The notes beneath the pieces were generated by a model. It saw nothing but the letters and a program-made list of their open reading frames with translations, made no database searches and was not told where the DNA came from. Of a stretch of DNA of 64,000 bases, positions 1 through 12,331 are shown one piece after another (position 1 is the stretch's first letter; every line of letters begins with the position of its first letter). The translations under genes and the position numbers were made by a program. Origin of the DNA: Ashinkailepas kermadecensis (lineage: Eukaryota; Arthropoda; Thecostraca; Neolepadidae); the NCBI GenBank assembly GCA_034440615.1, contig JAOTOM010004575.1:279419-343418 (forward strand). Reading direction: 5' to 3'.

Positions 1-43
1 TGCCGACACTTCGGGCCGTGCGGCGTCGTACACTTGGGCCGTC

Positions 44-151
44 GTGCACTGCCAGTCACTATCGGGCCGTGTCTGTGCACTGTCAGTACACTATCGGGCC
101 GTGTCTGTGCACTGCCAGTACACTATCGGGCCGTGTCTGTGCACTGCCAGC
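44..151. repeat. 32-bp tandem repeat, about 3.3 copies
   Basis: The phrase GTGCACTG recurs at 44, 75, 107 and 139, each time followed by a CACTATCGGGCCGTGTCT-type block. Copies are nearly identical. The array may continue to the left of the window, since the first 40 bases contain related TCGGGCCGTG text. Confidence 0.85.
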
Positions 152-440
152 ACATTAAACTGACGGACAAATGTCTGCCCTTAGACTGGAATTCATGGAT
201 TGGGTGGTGGGGCCATGTCTCACGCAACAAGGTTTGCTTAGCAATAGAGCCCTGGTACATAGAGTCACCTCAGCAAGAATTCGGACTAAATTTATTGTTG
301 CAAAATTACCATGCCATACTTTCGAAACAGCTTCGGCTCCATTGCATGTGAGATCCTTCCTGCGTCTGGGCCTGCCTGACTGCTTATGTCACACAGAGCC
401 GTTCTTATGTCACACAGAGCCGTTCGGAGCGGCTCCATGC

Positions 441-812
441 ATTAAGCTGGCACTGCACCACTCAATGGCCCGGCCCCAGGTCACGAGGTCACGTGTGGCG
501 ACCACTCAATGGCCCGGCCCCAGGTCACGCAGGTCACGTGGGGCGACCGGCCAGATCGACACAGGCATCTCTGCCGACATTAAGCTGGCACTGCACCACC
601 CAATGGCCCGGCCCCAGGTCACGAGGTCACGTGTGGCGACCACTCAATGGCCCGGCCCCAGGTCACGCAGGTCACGTGGGGCGACCGGCCAGATCGACAC
701 AGGCATCTCTGCCGACATTAAGCTGGCACTGCACCACCCAATGGCCCGGCCCCAGGTCACGCAGGTCACGTGGGGCGACCGGCCAGATCGACACAGGCAT
801 CTCTGCCGACAG
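441..812. repeat. 138-bp minisatellite, about 2.7 copies, with AGGTCA and CACGTG motifs
   Basis: ATTAAGCTGGCACTGCACCA starts at 441, 579 and 717, giving an exact 138-bp period. The third copy lacks the first half-unit. Each full unit contains two related ~55-bp subunits built on CAATGGCCCGGCCCCAGG. One subunit carries AGGTCACGAGGTCA and the other AGGTCACGCAGGTCA, each running into CACGTG. Reading frames across the array are by-products of the repeat. Confidence 0.9.
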
Positions 813-2757
813 AAAAGCTCAGCCACGGTGCCCTTTCCTTGAACAGATATTGTGAGTGCTTCGGACGGAAGTACGGTAGTTTTAAGCAGTTCATTTTCAT
901 TCAATTTCAAAGACTGACGTTCAAGTTCGTGACGGTCGAGATGGGTCGGCTATGGCCGCCAATGAAAGCTTGTATTTTCGTATTTGCACGCGGGTAGACT
1001 TCCTCGGCATTCGCCTCCACATGTGATCACTCCCTGATGTCATCCTTCTCAGACTCCACCTCTCTCAGCTTTCATGTCCCTCACCAGCCATCTTCCCCAG
1101 TTCGGGTGTCATCAAAGAGAGGCATCGGGAGACGCGCTCCCCGAAACTGTGTGAAGCTGAACTCCCAATCTGTGTGAAGTTTAGCTTTTTGCTCCTGGTG
1201 CTGCATGGAAATAATCGACCTCATACCTTGCAGTCTCCCCTGTCGAAGATCCGTGGAGACGACATTGCTACCAGGATTTCATTCTCATCTGTCTCCATCC
1301 TCCTCAGACCCTAACAATGCAAACTCAATCATCTCCATGCAGCACATATTCAACTCAGCATCCACTCTGCCCAGCCTTCACACTCCTGATACTATCCCAA
1401 GGGTTCAGGAACCGGGCTAACGGGCAGCACCCCCAACTTTGTACCAGTTTAACATTGACTTTATGGGCATTGCATGGATATAATTGACTTCAGATTCGCT
1501 CTTGCGCCCGCCTCCCCTCCCCTAAACATTAAGACAGTTCTAGTAGCACTTCTCTTTCCTCTCCAGACTGTTATCTTCAAGTACAATCCTGACTACTCCC
1601 CATCATTTTCTGCACCAATCCGCCATATTCCCCAATCATCCTCTTCATCTTCCATCCTGCTCGTCCACCACTCCACCCGCCACCACCACCTTCACCTGCC
1701 TCACCATCGCTGCTCTCCAAACGGCCGTCTGGTGACCGTGACCCAGCTGGGCCGGCTGGGTCACAGCCTCGGGCGCCGCGGCACGTGACTCAGCTGCCAC
1801 GAGTAGGAACGGTTGGCAGAGCCGGGTTGTGATCGACCAGGTGGACCACGTGTGTCGGTCGCCTCCTCCCCACTGGCGCCCGACTCTAAACACTTGAGGC
1901 ACACGGTCCGTCCGCATCGACGAGGCTCAACGGCACCGTCAGCATAGACGAGGTTCGACGGCACCGTCGGCATCGATGGGATTCAGCAGCATCGTCGGCA
2001 TGAACGGAACTAATCGGCATCGTCGGCATCGACGGCGCTGTAGCTGCTGGAGATCGACGTGCGTCGTTGTGACACTACGCCGATGTGCGCACCGCGGCGC
2101 GTCGCGACGTCGACGCCGACGAGGCCTTAATATTTAACGTAAGTTGCCAGGAATCTGCGTCTGGCTGACTCACGGACTGTGAGATCCACCATCTGGTCTG
2201 GTGCTCCACGCATGGGTGCACAAATTGCCGCATCCGTCACCTACAGGATTGTGAAGCAGTCTGGACTCTCTGATTTGGGCTTTGCTCACTTCGCTGTTTT
2301 CCTGTCGATATCATAACCGACCTGTCCAACGAGCCCGTCACGTGGAACAATGCTGAAGCAATGGGACTGTCGCATTGACGTAGCGTGTACGCATCGCTTG
2401 AAGAAGGAAGATTAGCCGCGACGAGAAAATGGTCGCTTCTGCTAAAATTGAAAGTTTATTATGTGTGCATGCTTCTTGCGTTGAAAAGAACAGTACGTGC
2501 AAAGTTACACGTAATGTACGCATACAATTTTTACCATAAAATTTAGTTTTAAATGTTAATGTAAAAATTGAAATAATTTCAGAAACTAAAACGTGTCCTT
2601 CCCGATTTCATTTCGCAGCCATGAAATGAAAAACTTTGCATCGGCTATAAATTGGATCTTTACCTACTTCATTACAATATCTGTCTCTATCTGGTGAAGT
2701 CTTTCTGAGAAGCGAAATAGGTGGGCTACATTGCAGCCAATTATGCAGTATTGTGCG
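813..2757. other. anonymous sequence, no supported gene
   Basis: No reading frame looks like a known protein. Around 1,205 and 1,473 a short phrase (GCATGGAWATAATYGACYTCA) recurs with divergence. Around 1,910-2,060 there is a degenerate run of CGTCGGCATCGACG-like words, probably an old GC-rich minisatellite. The rest shows nothing I can name. Confidence 0.5.
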
Positions 2758-3256
2758 CCACTGCGTCCACGTCTCCTGAGTCCTCCACATCTCCACTGCG
2801 TCCACGTCTCCTGAGTCCTCCACATCTCCACTGCGTCCACGTCTCCGGAGTCCTCCACATCTCCACTGCGTCCACGTCTTCCTCCACATCTCCACTGCGT
2901 CCACGTCTCCTGATCTCATCTCCTGCGTCCACGTCTCCTGAGTCCTCCACATCTCCACTGCGTCCACGTCTCCTGAGTCCTCCACATCTCCACTGCGTCC
3001 ACGTCTCCTGAGTCCTCCACATCTCCACTGCGTCCACGTCTCCTGAGTCCTCCACATCTCCATACGCCCGTCCTCCCATCCCTGCGTCCACGTCTCCTGA
3101 GTCCTCCACATCTCCACTGCGTCCACGTCTCCTGAGTCCTCCACATCTCCACTGCGTCCACGTCTCCTGAGTCCTCCACATCTCCACTGCGTCCACGTCT
3201 CCTGAGTCCTCCACATCTCCACTGCGCCCACGTCTCCTGAGTCCTCCACATCTCCA
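2758..3256. repeat. 35-bp minisatellite, about 14 copies
   Basis: CTGCGTCCACGTCTCCTGAG recurs at 2761, 2796 and onward with a 35-bp period. A few units are shortened (near 2,880 and 2,915) and one diverged spacer lies near 3,060. Because 35 is not a multiple of 3, all minus-strand frames stay open and give long repetitive peptides (VEDSGDVDAVEMWRTQETWT-like). These are not credible proteins. Confidence 0.92.
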
Positions 3257-3624
3257 TGTGCCTCCCATGTCCGATGTCTTAGTTGTCTCTTGGTGTCCCC
3301 CATGCCCGAGCACTCATAATAATAATCAAACATGCTCCACTGATAATTTATGTTCTGTACAATGCCTATAATTTAACAAACCCGTACTTAGCTCTCACAT
3401 TTTTAGAGTCATATAGATCCCAAGCCAGGAGAGGATTCAAAAGCCTGGCTGGGGGAAGTAAAAATTCCCGATTTGGAAAACAAAACTCACTTAATTTGAG
3501 CAGCTAACAGTCGTCTGGTCTGCTTTAGACAAAATTTATGTAATCAAATGTTCCCAGATTTCTAGAAAGTGGCGTTTTAATGGGATACAAAATCGGCAAA
3601 CATCATCTTCTTGGGGCGTTGGGG

Positions 3625-3657
<33 letters not shown>

Positions 3658-4262
3658 GGCATGGCCCGATTGCATTCCTTTCGCATCTCCCAGTGAGCTG
3701 AACCACGGAGCTCTGTTCGCATTTTGGACATTGTGGACTATCAAGTATTCTAGTCACCCGGGGCTTGTAAACTTTACGACATACCCTAGGGTAATATGTA
3801 GACCATGCAGTGGTGCGCCTCAAGTCGCTCCGGATGGCGACGTGTCCCGTCTGCCGCTGCCCTGACCTCGTCAAATGCATACTTGATGAGCGTTTGGCGC
3901 ATTACGTAATTCGCTCCAAGCAGCACAGAACATGGCGGAACTGGCGGCATGTTATGACGTCGGTCGGACACACGTATTTTTATGTCTATGCTCTGAGAGT
4001 ACCGCATTATGCTTTGGCGCTACGGCTAGCAGATGCCAAAGCCCCCCACCCACCCCCACCCCCACCTAGCCCGTGACAACACAAATCCCTAAGCAATGGT
4101 CAGTTCGTCGGGTTGGTGTTTCGGTCACGGGATTGCTGACTGCACTCCTCTCAAATGGCATTTCGGTTGGCGGCCGACCGCAACAAAATGCGACGATTTG
4201 GGCGCAAAGAGAGTCCGGCTGTTTTGGGCGACTTATCTCAACCGATTAGCTTCCATTTGGAG
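3257..4262. other. anonymous sequence with a 31-bp poly-G run
   Basis: An uninterrupted G run occupies 3,626-3,656, and a C-rich CCCACCC stretch lies at 4,040-4,070. Otherwise I see no conserved gene or repeat. Confidence 0.5.
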
Positions 4263-4742
4263 TTTCGGCGTATTGCCAGATGGTAATTTTGGTGCATTGC
4301 CAGATGGTAATTACGGCGCACTGCCAGATGGTAATTTCGGCCCATTGCAAGATGGCAATTTCGGCGCATTGCAAGATGGCAATTTCGGCGCATTGCCAGA
4401 TGGTAATTTCGGCGCATTGCCAGATGGTAATTTCGGTGCATCGGCTGATGACAATTTCGGCGTACTGCCAGATGGTAATTTCGGCGCATTGCAAGATGGC
4501 AATTTCAGCGCATTGCCACATGGTAATTTCGGCGCATTGCCAGGTGGTAATTTCGGCGCATGACCAGATGGCAATTTCGGCGCATTGCCAGATGGTAATT
4601 TCGGCGCATTGCCAAATGGTAATTTTGGCACATCGCCAGATGGCAGTTTCGACGCATTTCCAGATGGTAATTTCAGCGCATTGCCAGATGGCAATTTCGG
4701 CGCATTACCAGATGGTAATTTCGGTACACCGCCGGATGGTGA
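4263..4742. repeat. 24-bp minisatellite, about 20 copies
   Basis: GCCAGATGGTAATTTCGGCG recurs every 24 bp. The period is a multiple of 3, so frames encode 8-residue repeats: FGALPDGN on plus, ISAHCQMV in another plus frame, KLPSGNAP on minus. A plus-strand frame enters from 4,096 and is stopped by TGA at 4,561-4,563; another stays open to 4,912. Substitutions are spread over codon positions and there is no supporting gene structure. I read it as non-coding, with some doubt because the period keeps frame. Confidence 0.88.
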
Positions 4743-4974
4743 GACATCTGCCGCGATCGATAGGACGTATCCGACAATACTTCGCTTGGTATTCTCGGAA
4801 GCTCTCCTGCACACAAGTTAGCCGGCAAAGTGTGTGCTTACCATGTACGTGTCGCAGCTGTTGCCGTTCCTGTCGAGCCTACCCATGCAACTTTGCAAAG
4901 TTGGTCCACTAGCAAATTGCTTCAAGACTTACCAAACGGTTGATTTGGACCGAGCTGCATTGGTGCAGCAAGAG

Positions 4975-5502
<528 letters not shown>

Positions 5503-5544
5503 AACCGTTTGGCGGCGCGTTTGGTTGATGATTCCGAACGTTTA

Positions 5545-5570
5545 CACCAGGCCGGTGCACCGGCCTGGTG
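5545..5570. repeat. 26-bp perfect palindrome
   Basis: CACCAGGCCGGTG is followed directly by its own reverse complement with no spacer. It directly abuts a second, longer perfect palindrome. Confidence 0.95.
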
Positions 5571-5612
5571 ACCCCAGCGAGGACACCACCGCGGTGGTGT
5601 CCTCGCTGGGGT
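5571..5612. repeat. 42-bp perfect palindrome
   Basis: The 21-base arm beginning ACCCCAGCGAGGACACCACC is followed at once by its exact reverse complement. There is no loop. It begins at the base after the 26-bp palindrome. Confidence 0.95.
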
Positions 5613-5782
<170 letters not shown>

Positions 5783-5827
5783 TCGGTAAGGCGTTTAGTT
5801 GATAATATCGGACGTTTACACCACGTC

Positions 5828-6604
5828 AGGGGGGAGTCCTGGCCGAGATGACTGCTGTGAGTCACACCAGTCGCTGACGTCACCAGCGATTACCGTGTTG
5901 ATGACTAAGTATGTCTCACTCACTGTTTACTCACACTCACCTTCACAAATAAAGATACGTTGATGGAGCCGCGTGGCCATAGCCCAATAATTTACAAAAA
6001 TGTCAGCAGCAGGAGCAGCTTGCACTTGTAGCTTGCGAACCCATTTGAAGGCATTTTCACTTGCTTGTCTGGTAAGTCTTCAGCTTATAAATATGAATCA
6101 CTGGTGTTCTTTTGAACAGTCTAATTACAGCTCTTGTATGTACCAGCGATACACCGCTATCACTCTAATACTGCAGCTGAAAGATAGCAATTGGGCTGAC
6201 AAGCAAAACGTTAAGCATACAAATTCAACCAGCAATGTTTTTCACAATGTAAACAGCACATAAGGCAGCATTCAATGAACAGTTTGATGCAACTTCGTGT
6301 ACTTTACAACATGTCAGAGCAACTTTGTGGACACAATTCACACCAGTTGCATGGAAAGACCCAATTCCCACAACCATTTCGTGAATCATGATGGGTTTTT
6401 ACATTTATGTACATATTATTTGAACCACACGTGAGCGAAAACCGTCTCACGTATTCTGTCTCCACCATCTGTTTGCACCATCACAATGGATCCAATAGAG
6501 TTCCAATAGAGTTCTAACCGTCTGCCACCAACCTGTTGCACTGCCCGTAGCCGTGGCTGGATCAGGCCAAACTTTGATGCAGTAAATTGGATCAGAATGA
6601 GTGG
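5828..6604. other. anonymous AT-rich sequence
   Basis: An open frame at 6,000-6,263 has ordinary-looking composition, but I recognise no family. No other structure is visible. Confidence 0.4.
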
Positions 6605-7705
6605 TCAGCGGTCGGTGATCGGTGATCGGTGGTCGGTGGTCGGTGGTCGGTGGTCGGTGGTCGGTGGTCGGTGGTCGGTGGTCGGTGGTCGGTGGTCGGT
6701 GGTCGGTGGTCGGTGGTCGGTGGTCGGTGGTCGGTGGTCGGTGGTCGGTGGTCGGTGGTCGGTGGTCGGTGGTCGGTGGTCGGTGGTCGGTGGTCGGTGG
6801 TCGGTGGTCGGTGGTCGGTGGTCGGTGGTCGGTGGTCGGTGGTCGGTGGTCGGTGGTCGGTGGTCGGTGGTCGGTGGTCGGTGGTCGGTGGTCGGTGGTC
6901 GGTGGTCGGTGGTCGGTGGTCGGTGGTCGGTGGTCGGTGGTCGGTGGTCGGTGGTCGGTGGTCGGTGGTCGGTGGTCGGTGGTCGGTGGTCGGTGGTCGG
7001 TGGTCGGTGGTCGGTGGTCGGTGGTCGGTGGTCGGTGGTCGGTGGTCGGTGGTCGGTGGTCGGTGGTCGGTGGTCGGTGGTCGGTGGTCGGTGGTCGGTG
7101 GTCGGTGGTCGGTGGTCGGTGGTCGGTGGTCGGTGGTCGGTGGTCGGTGGTCGGTGGTCGGTGGTCGGTGGTCGGTGGTCGGTGGTCGGTGGTCGGTGGT
7201 CGGTGGTCGGTGGTCGGTGGTCGGTGGTCGGTGGTCGGTGGTCGGTGGTCGGTGGTCGGTGGTCGGTGGTCGGTGGTCGGTGGTCGGTGGTCGGTGGTCG
7301 GTGGTCGGTGGTCGGTGGTCGGTGGTCGGTGGTCGGTGGTCGGTGGTCGGTGGTCGGTGGTCGGTGGTCGGTGGTCGGTGGTCGGTGGTCGGTGGTCGGT
7401 GGTCGGTGGTCGGTGGTCGGTGGTCGGTGGTCGGTGGTCGGTGGTCGGTGGTCGGTGGTCGGTGGTCGGTGGTCGGTGGTCGGTGGTCGGTGGTCGGTGG
7501 TCGGTGGTCGGTGGTCGGTGGTCGGTGGTCGGTGGTCGGTGGTCGGTGGTCGGTGGTCGGTGGTCGGTGGTCGGTGGTCGGTGGTCGGTGGTCGGTGGTC
7601 GGTGGTCGGTGGTCGGTGGTCGGTGGTCAGTGGTCAGTGGTAGGTGGTCAGTGATCAATGCTAAGTGAAAAGTGGTAAGTGGTAGGTGGTAAGTGGCCAG
7701 TGGTC
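6605..7705. repeat. heptanucleotide satellite (TCGGTGG)n, about 143 pure copies
   Basis: From about 6,626 to 7,627 the sequence is an apparently uninterrupted 7-bp repeat. The left edge (6,605-6,625) and especially the right edge (7,628-7,705) hold progressively mutated units (GGTCAGT, GGTAGGT, GGTAAGT), as expected when the homogenised core is young and the edges are old. The unit has no stop codon in any frame on either strand, so it yields open frames of 340-400 residues (SVVGGRW on plus, TTDHRPP on minus) that are artefacts. Confidence 0.97.
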
Positions 7706-10201
7706 GGAGGTAAATGAGAGGGTGTGCGTCTTTATGTAAATGATCGGACGGGGGAGGGTGGCCAGCATTCGGGGAAAACGATTTAGATGTGAAGCTGGGC
7801 TGGGCTTTAGGCGAGTCTGGATTACCTGATCACAGGAGAAATCTGTTGAGCGGAGGGAGGAAAATGAAGGGGAGGGTAGAGGGAGGGAAAATAAGGCAAT
7901 GGCACCGTTCGGGATTCACCATTTTGTCGGGCAAGGAGGGGCAATGACACAATTCGGGAACCACCATTTGGTCGTGGGGAGAAGGGGCAATGAACCCTCA
8001 AAGGGATACATACATGCCAACAGCTTACCTATGCAGAACACCGGTTGTCAGGAAAAAATGGGCATTGGTTTAGCTTGATCGATTCGCGTGTGAGGAAGAA
8101 TTGCGTATAATCCCTTCCCCTCGGCTCCCCTGCAGCGGTAATGTCATCATATACATGTTTGCATGTATATCCATACGACATACATACCAATGGCACAGAA
8201 CAGCCTTTCTAACACGCAACCTATGGACACATGCACCCACAGGTAACGTGGTGGACAGGCTGCGGAACCGCTCCACACTCCCATCGTTCGTACAGTCTCG
8301 AGTCAGTCAGTCACGGTGGGCATTGGTTCGTACAGTCTCGAGTCAGCCAGTCCCGGTGGGCATTGGTTCGGTGCCGGTTCGTACAGTCCCGATGACACCT
8401 CGGATAGATCAAAGGTCGCGACCCCGCACTGTCCCGCTATGCTGGGGCTCGCGCGAGGCTCGCAGGCGTCTACGCTATGAAGCTCGCTCCGGATTCTTTA
8501 TGGTCGGCCGCGCAAATTGTCATCCATGAGTTGTAGGCACTGCGGCGGTCTTGCTCGTCGCCGGCATGCAGTGCGGCTGGACAACCGCCCTCGGCCAGAG
8601 TTCCGATGTCGCCGGCGAAGCGTTCGGTATGCATTAGAGACGATGGCGAAGAAATTGCGGCAAAGCGGAGGCAGCCTGTGACCTGCATGCTAACGTTCTG
8701 TCGAATTTCGGTTGGGAATTTCAGGGTCGTTGCAGGATGAGGCAATGCGAGCGTTCGCCCACCCAGTCCCACCTTTATGTGTTTCAGAGAGCGCACTGGT
8801 CACTTTATGGCCTAAGATGTGAAATGGCCACTCTGATGTCATAGGTCGCAGATGGTCCTGCATTCATTTTTCTATGAGCACGTTTTCTCTCCTGGCAATA
8901 GCATGTCACTCAATGTATGGGAGCCACACTGACAGTCCATGAGTGCCAGATTGGAAGCATCCTGCCGACTATCGAGCTTCCCACTGTGACAAAATCTGGG
9001 TACTCCTAAGCCAAAATTATGCTTTGAAGCATTCACATTCCTTACGCACACCTACAAGTCCCTATTAAGTGCAACAGAACTTCCGTTTTCACCTTTGGTT
9101 CAATTGTTTTTTTTCTGGTATTATTTCAGAACGTTCCAGAACGAGGTCGATGTTTTTACTTCATCTAACTCTGACCAATGAGCTGAAATGTAACAAACCT
9201 CACATCCTTAGTATCCAAAGACTCAGACAAATTTCGTGCTTAATGTTTGAAGTACGTATATGCTATCAACTGACATCGGTGACTATTCAAAGGTCAACGT
9301 TAAATATTCTCGATTTTATTTTGAAAAAAAGAGACCTGAAAACCCACCTGGGGTTGCTCATTAACGCAAAGTATAAAAACGGATGATAATCACTAGTATG
9401 TGCCGCATGCAACACGTTGCTTTCACTCCATATGGCTGGAACTCAGTGTTTTAAGCCCCGCATGATGGTCGCAATATCGTCTCTCTGCACTGGGTGAGGT
9501 CGCGATTTGCGGTGCACGAGTGAAGTCAAGTTCTTTGCACTAAGTTCAGATTTTTGGAGGCACGTGATGGACCGTGACATAATTTTATTTTATGTATTTC
9601 TAGCTGCGTTGTGTTATAAATAATGTGAAGCATTAGACACGTGACAGACTCACAACTTCGGTCGCGCCGCGGACTTTGGATGGAGAAGGCATGATCGTTT
9701 TGGGGTCCATTATTTTCATACAACGCCTATGGCCGTTGCATGGAACATGGGCGTAATGTTAAGCTTTACGACGCTTGTGAGACATGTTTTGCCATTCTCA
9801 GTCCTTTGGTGCCGTCCATGTCACCAGTGACCACTTATTAGCTGATTTACTTTTCAAGAGTCAGTAGGAAGAGCGGGAGATTTTCAAGAGTCAGTAGGAA
9901 GAGTCCGAACTGTGAAATCACTTGTCCATTTGAATAAAAGCATTAGTTGTGTGGGGAACTGCACAATGGCATTGCATCTTGAGAAAACAACAAACTATAT
10001 CAAAGCCAACGATCAAACAACAAGACTAGCATACACACACCACACTATGAGCACAGCATCATGTTGGTGCAAGGTGTTGGAACCATCAAATAACTACAGG
10101 ACCGATCATGCATTCACCCGTCGGTTAATGGTGGTGCGCTCCTCGCTCTGATGTAAGCGGCCTCTGGTGCTCAGAGTGGCCGCTTGTGCGATGCAGCTGC
10201 A
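7706..10201. other. anonymous sequence with small direct duplications
   Basis: A 45-bp unit (GTTCGTACAGTCTCGAGTCA...) is duplicated at about 8,287-8,375. A 23-bp unit (TTTTCAAGAGTCAGTAGGAA + GAG) occurs at 9,851-9,873 and 9,881-9,903. Open frames such as 8,101-8,529 and 9,069-9,386 have no recognisable domain. Confidence 0.45.
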
Positions 10202-10557
10202 ATGATTGTGGTGTTGTCGACTAGCTGTGATTGTGGTGTTGTCGACTAGCTGTGATTGTGGTGTTGTCGACTAGCTGTGATTGTGGTGTTGTCGACTAGC
10301 TGTGATTGTGGTGTTGTCGACTAGCTGTGATTGTGGTGTTGTCGACTAGCTTGATTTTTTTCGACTAGCTTGATTGTGGTGTTGTCGACTAGCTTGATTG
10401 TGGTGTTTCACTAGTTGATTTGGTGTTGTCGACTAGCTTATTTGTGCTTCGACTAGCTTGATTTGTGTTGTGATAGCTGTGATTGTGGTGTTGTCGACTA
10501 GCTGGGATTGTGGTGTTGTCGACTAGCTGTGATTGTGGTGTTGTCGACTAGCTGTGC
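10202..10557. repeat. 25-bp minisatellite, about 14 copies
   Basis: GTCGACTAGCTGTGATTGTG recurs every 25 bp (for example at 10,216 and 10,241). Units from about 10,352 to 10,480 contain many one- to several-base losses, while units on both sides are clean. Confidence 0.92.
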
Positions 10558-11340
10558 GCGTTTGAGGGGGCTCTGTGGACTGTTCAGCGTGGAGGCGTGG
10601 ACCGCCTTTCTGCAGGTGCATTGTAAGGCGTCTGGAGAGCGTTGTGGTTGTGTTGCCAAAATACCCACTATCGGGAAGGGACGCACAGTCTGATATATAG
10701 ATACACGATGTGATATATGTTTGATTGGATGGTGAGCAGCTCTGTGTGATGTTTATCATCGCCAGTGATGCTGTTTTAGAGCTTTGTGGTAGGTGTACAG
10801 TTGAAGACTGCACACAGTCTTCAACTGTACTGGCAACAGTTAAATCTCACATGCGGACCGTATCGTCAGTTGTTTAAGCAGGAGACGCGGTGTTTTCATA
10901 ACTTGCAAAGGTCACGTAGGTCAGGTGCCGCAGGAGCCGTGGAGGACAAAGACTGTAGAGGTCATGGTTTGCAGCGGTCATCGAGGACAGGACTGCAGAG
11001 GTCACGGAGGGACCTGAGGTCATCATGATGATAATGTTCACTCTTAGTGCTGCAGTGCGGTATGGTGCTCATCGATGTATCCAGGAGGCATCCAGCTCTT
11101 GACTCACGGGATCATGAGATACTTCACGCCACAAAGCCAGAAAGAAATACTGCTGGAATCCGAAAACAATACACTGTTGGGACTGCATTCCCTCGACATA
11201 TCGTGACGTCATTATATTGTCAAAGAGCGCCCGACGATGCACGACGAGACACCGAGGCCGGACGGACCTACCTTCAGCCTTTCGTCAGATATGGCCATGG
11301 TGAACATGCAGTTGAATTATGTTCATTTCAGCAAGTGCTT
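10558..11340. other. anonymous sequence with AGGTCA cluster
   Basis: Between about 10,907 and 11,022 there are several AGGTCA-type half-sites, including AGGTCACGTAGGTCA. A perfect hairpin lies at 10,795-10,830. No gene is recognised. Confidence 0.45.
10795..10830. repeat. perfect hairpin, 16-bp stem and 4-nt loop
   Basis: GTACAGTTGAAGACTG, loop CACA, then the exact reverse complement. No T-run follows, so it is not terminator-like. Confidence 0.95.
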
Positions 11341-12331
11341 GGTTAACACGTGCCCTGGAGGTCCTCTGAAAATTACGCGCACTGGAGGCGGTAGGTGGGG
11401 GGTGGGCGGATTCGCCCCGCCCCCCTAAGATCTCAGTTCGTATTAAAGTTGGAGTAACGAAATTTGTAGGGTGGATGGGTACGGTAGTGAACTCTATTGT
11501 GTGGAAATTTCACCACCTTAGGTCAATATCTTTAAGGTCAAATGAGGTCGCATATTTCAAAATTTTCTTGTTTTGCGTGGCTTGGCTTGTCATTGTTATG
11601 GATCGCTGTGATTGTGTTTAAATGCTCCAAAATGGGCATCAATGATGTTTTGGACATTTCTAATGATGCAATACAGATGCTAGACCCGGCATTTGACCTC
11701 AGATCACCTATATAGCAGCACTTTATCAGGTCAGTTACCTGTTCCAGTTACCGGAACCGGGCCGCCCGCCCGACTGCTCCGTCGGGCAGCTCGGCGCCAT
11801 CGGCTTTGCGAAGAAGGAGTGAAGTACATGAATAAAGAATGGAAACGCTTAGGTACACAATGACAAACAGTATTTTTCAGAATGTGTAGGGAGTAACATG
11901 CAAAGCGACATCAATCGCATGACAGTCATTTGCATTCATGACAACGTTCCAGTTGACCAAGTTTGGTTCCATTAACCTGTCATGAACTTGACCTGACTTG
12001 ACCTCGGTGACCAAACATGACCTTGAAACTATATAGCATAACAATATACATCAAACAAGTCGCTGGTGTTGCCAAGAACACTTCCCTTTTGCCAATATAC
12101 GGGAAGCGCATCAGCGCCGACTTTTGTGGTCTGGCGCTACGAAATGTTGTGAATTTAACGGCGTCTAACTCGAAAAATTGTCGGCCGATTTCCAATTTTC
12201 TTACTTTAAACTACGCGCCGGACATTTTTAAGCCGGTACACAAAATGGCGTATATCGACCGGTAAAATCATGTACGAAAAATATGGCGGGGGCAGATTTC
12301 GCCCCCCCCCCCTCCAGTGCGCGTGTTAACC
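11341..12331. mobile_element. probable non-autonomous DNA transposon (about 1 kb)
   Basis: The left end GGTTAACACGTGCCCTGGAG matches the reverse complement of the right end (12,311-12,331) at about 19 of 21 positions. A second, exact 14-bp inverted pair, ACGCGCACTGGAGG, lies at 11,375-11,388 and 12,311-12,324. Just inside each end is a G-run/C-run segment (GGGGGGTGGGCGGATTCGCC on the left; CGCCCCCCCCCC on the right). There is no open frame of transposase size. I could not find a convincing target duplication, so the exact ends and superfamily stay open. Confidence 0.55.

Noticed and set aside
2608..3333. 241-codon minus-strand frame with VEDSGDVDAVEMW repeats
   Set aside because: 35-bp period keeps all minus frames open; no flanking coding evidence.
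4096..4912. FGALPDGN repeat protein
   Set aside because: Frame is interrupted by TGA at 4,561, other frames are equally open, and there is no known repeat-protein signature or gene structure.
6447..7668. Long repetitive proteins (up to ~400 residues) on both strands
   Set aside because: They come from a stop-free heptamer repeat read in every frame.
11341..12331. hAT assignment of the ~1-kb element
   Set aside because: No acceptable 8-bp duplication at either candidate end; left unclassified.
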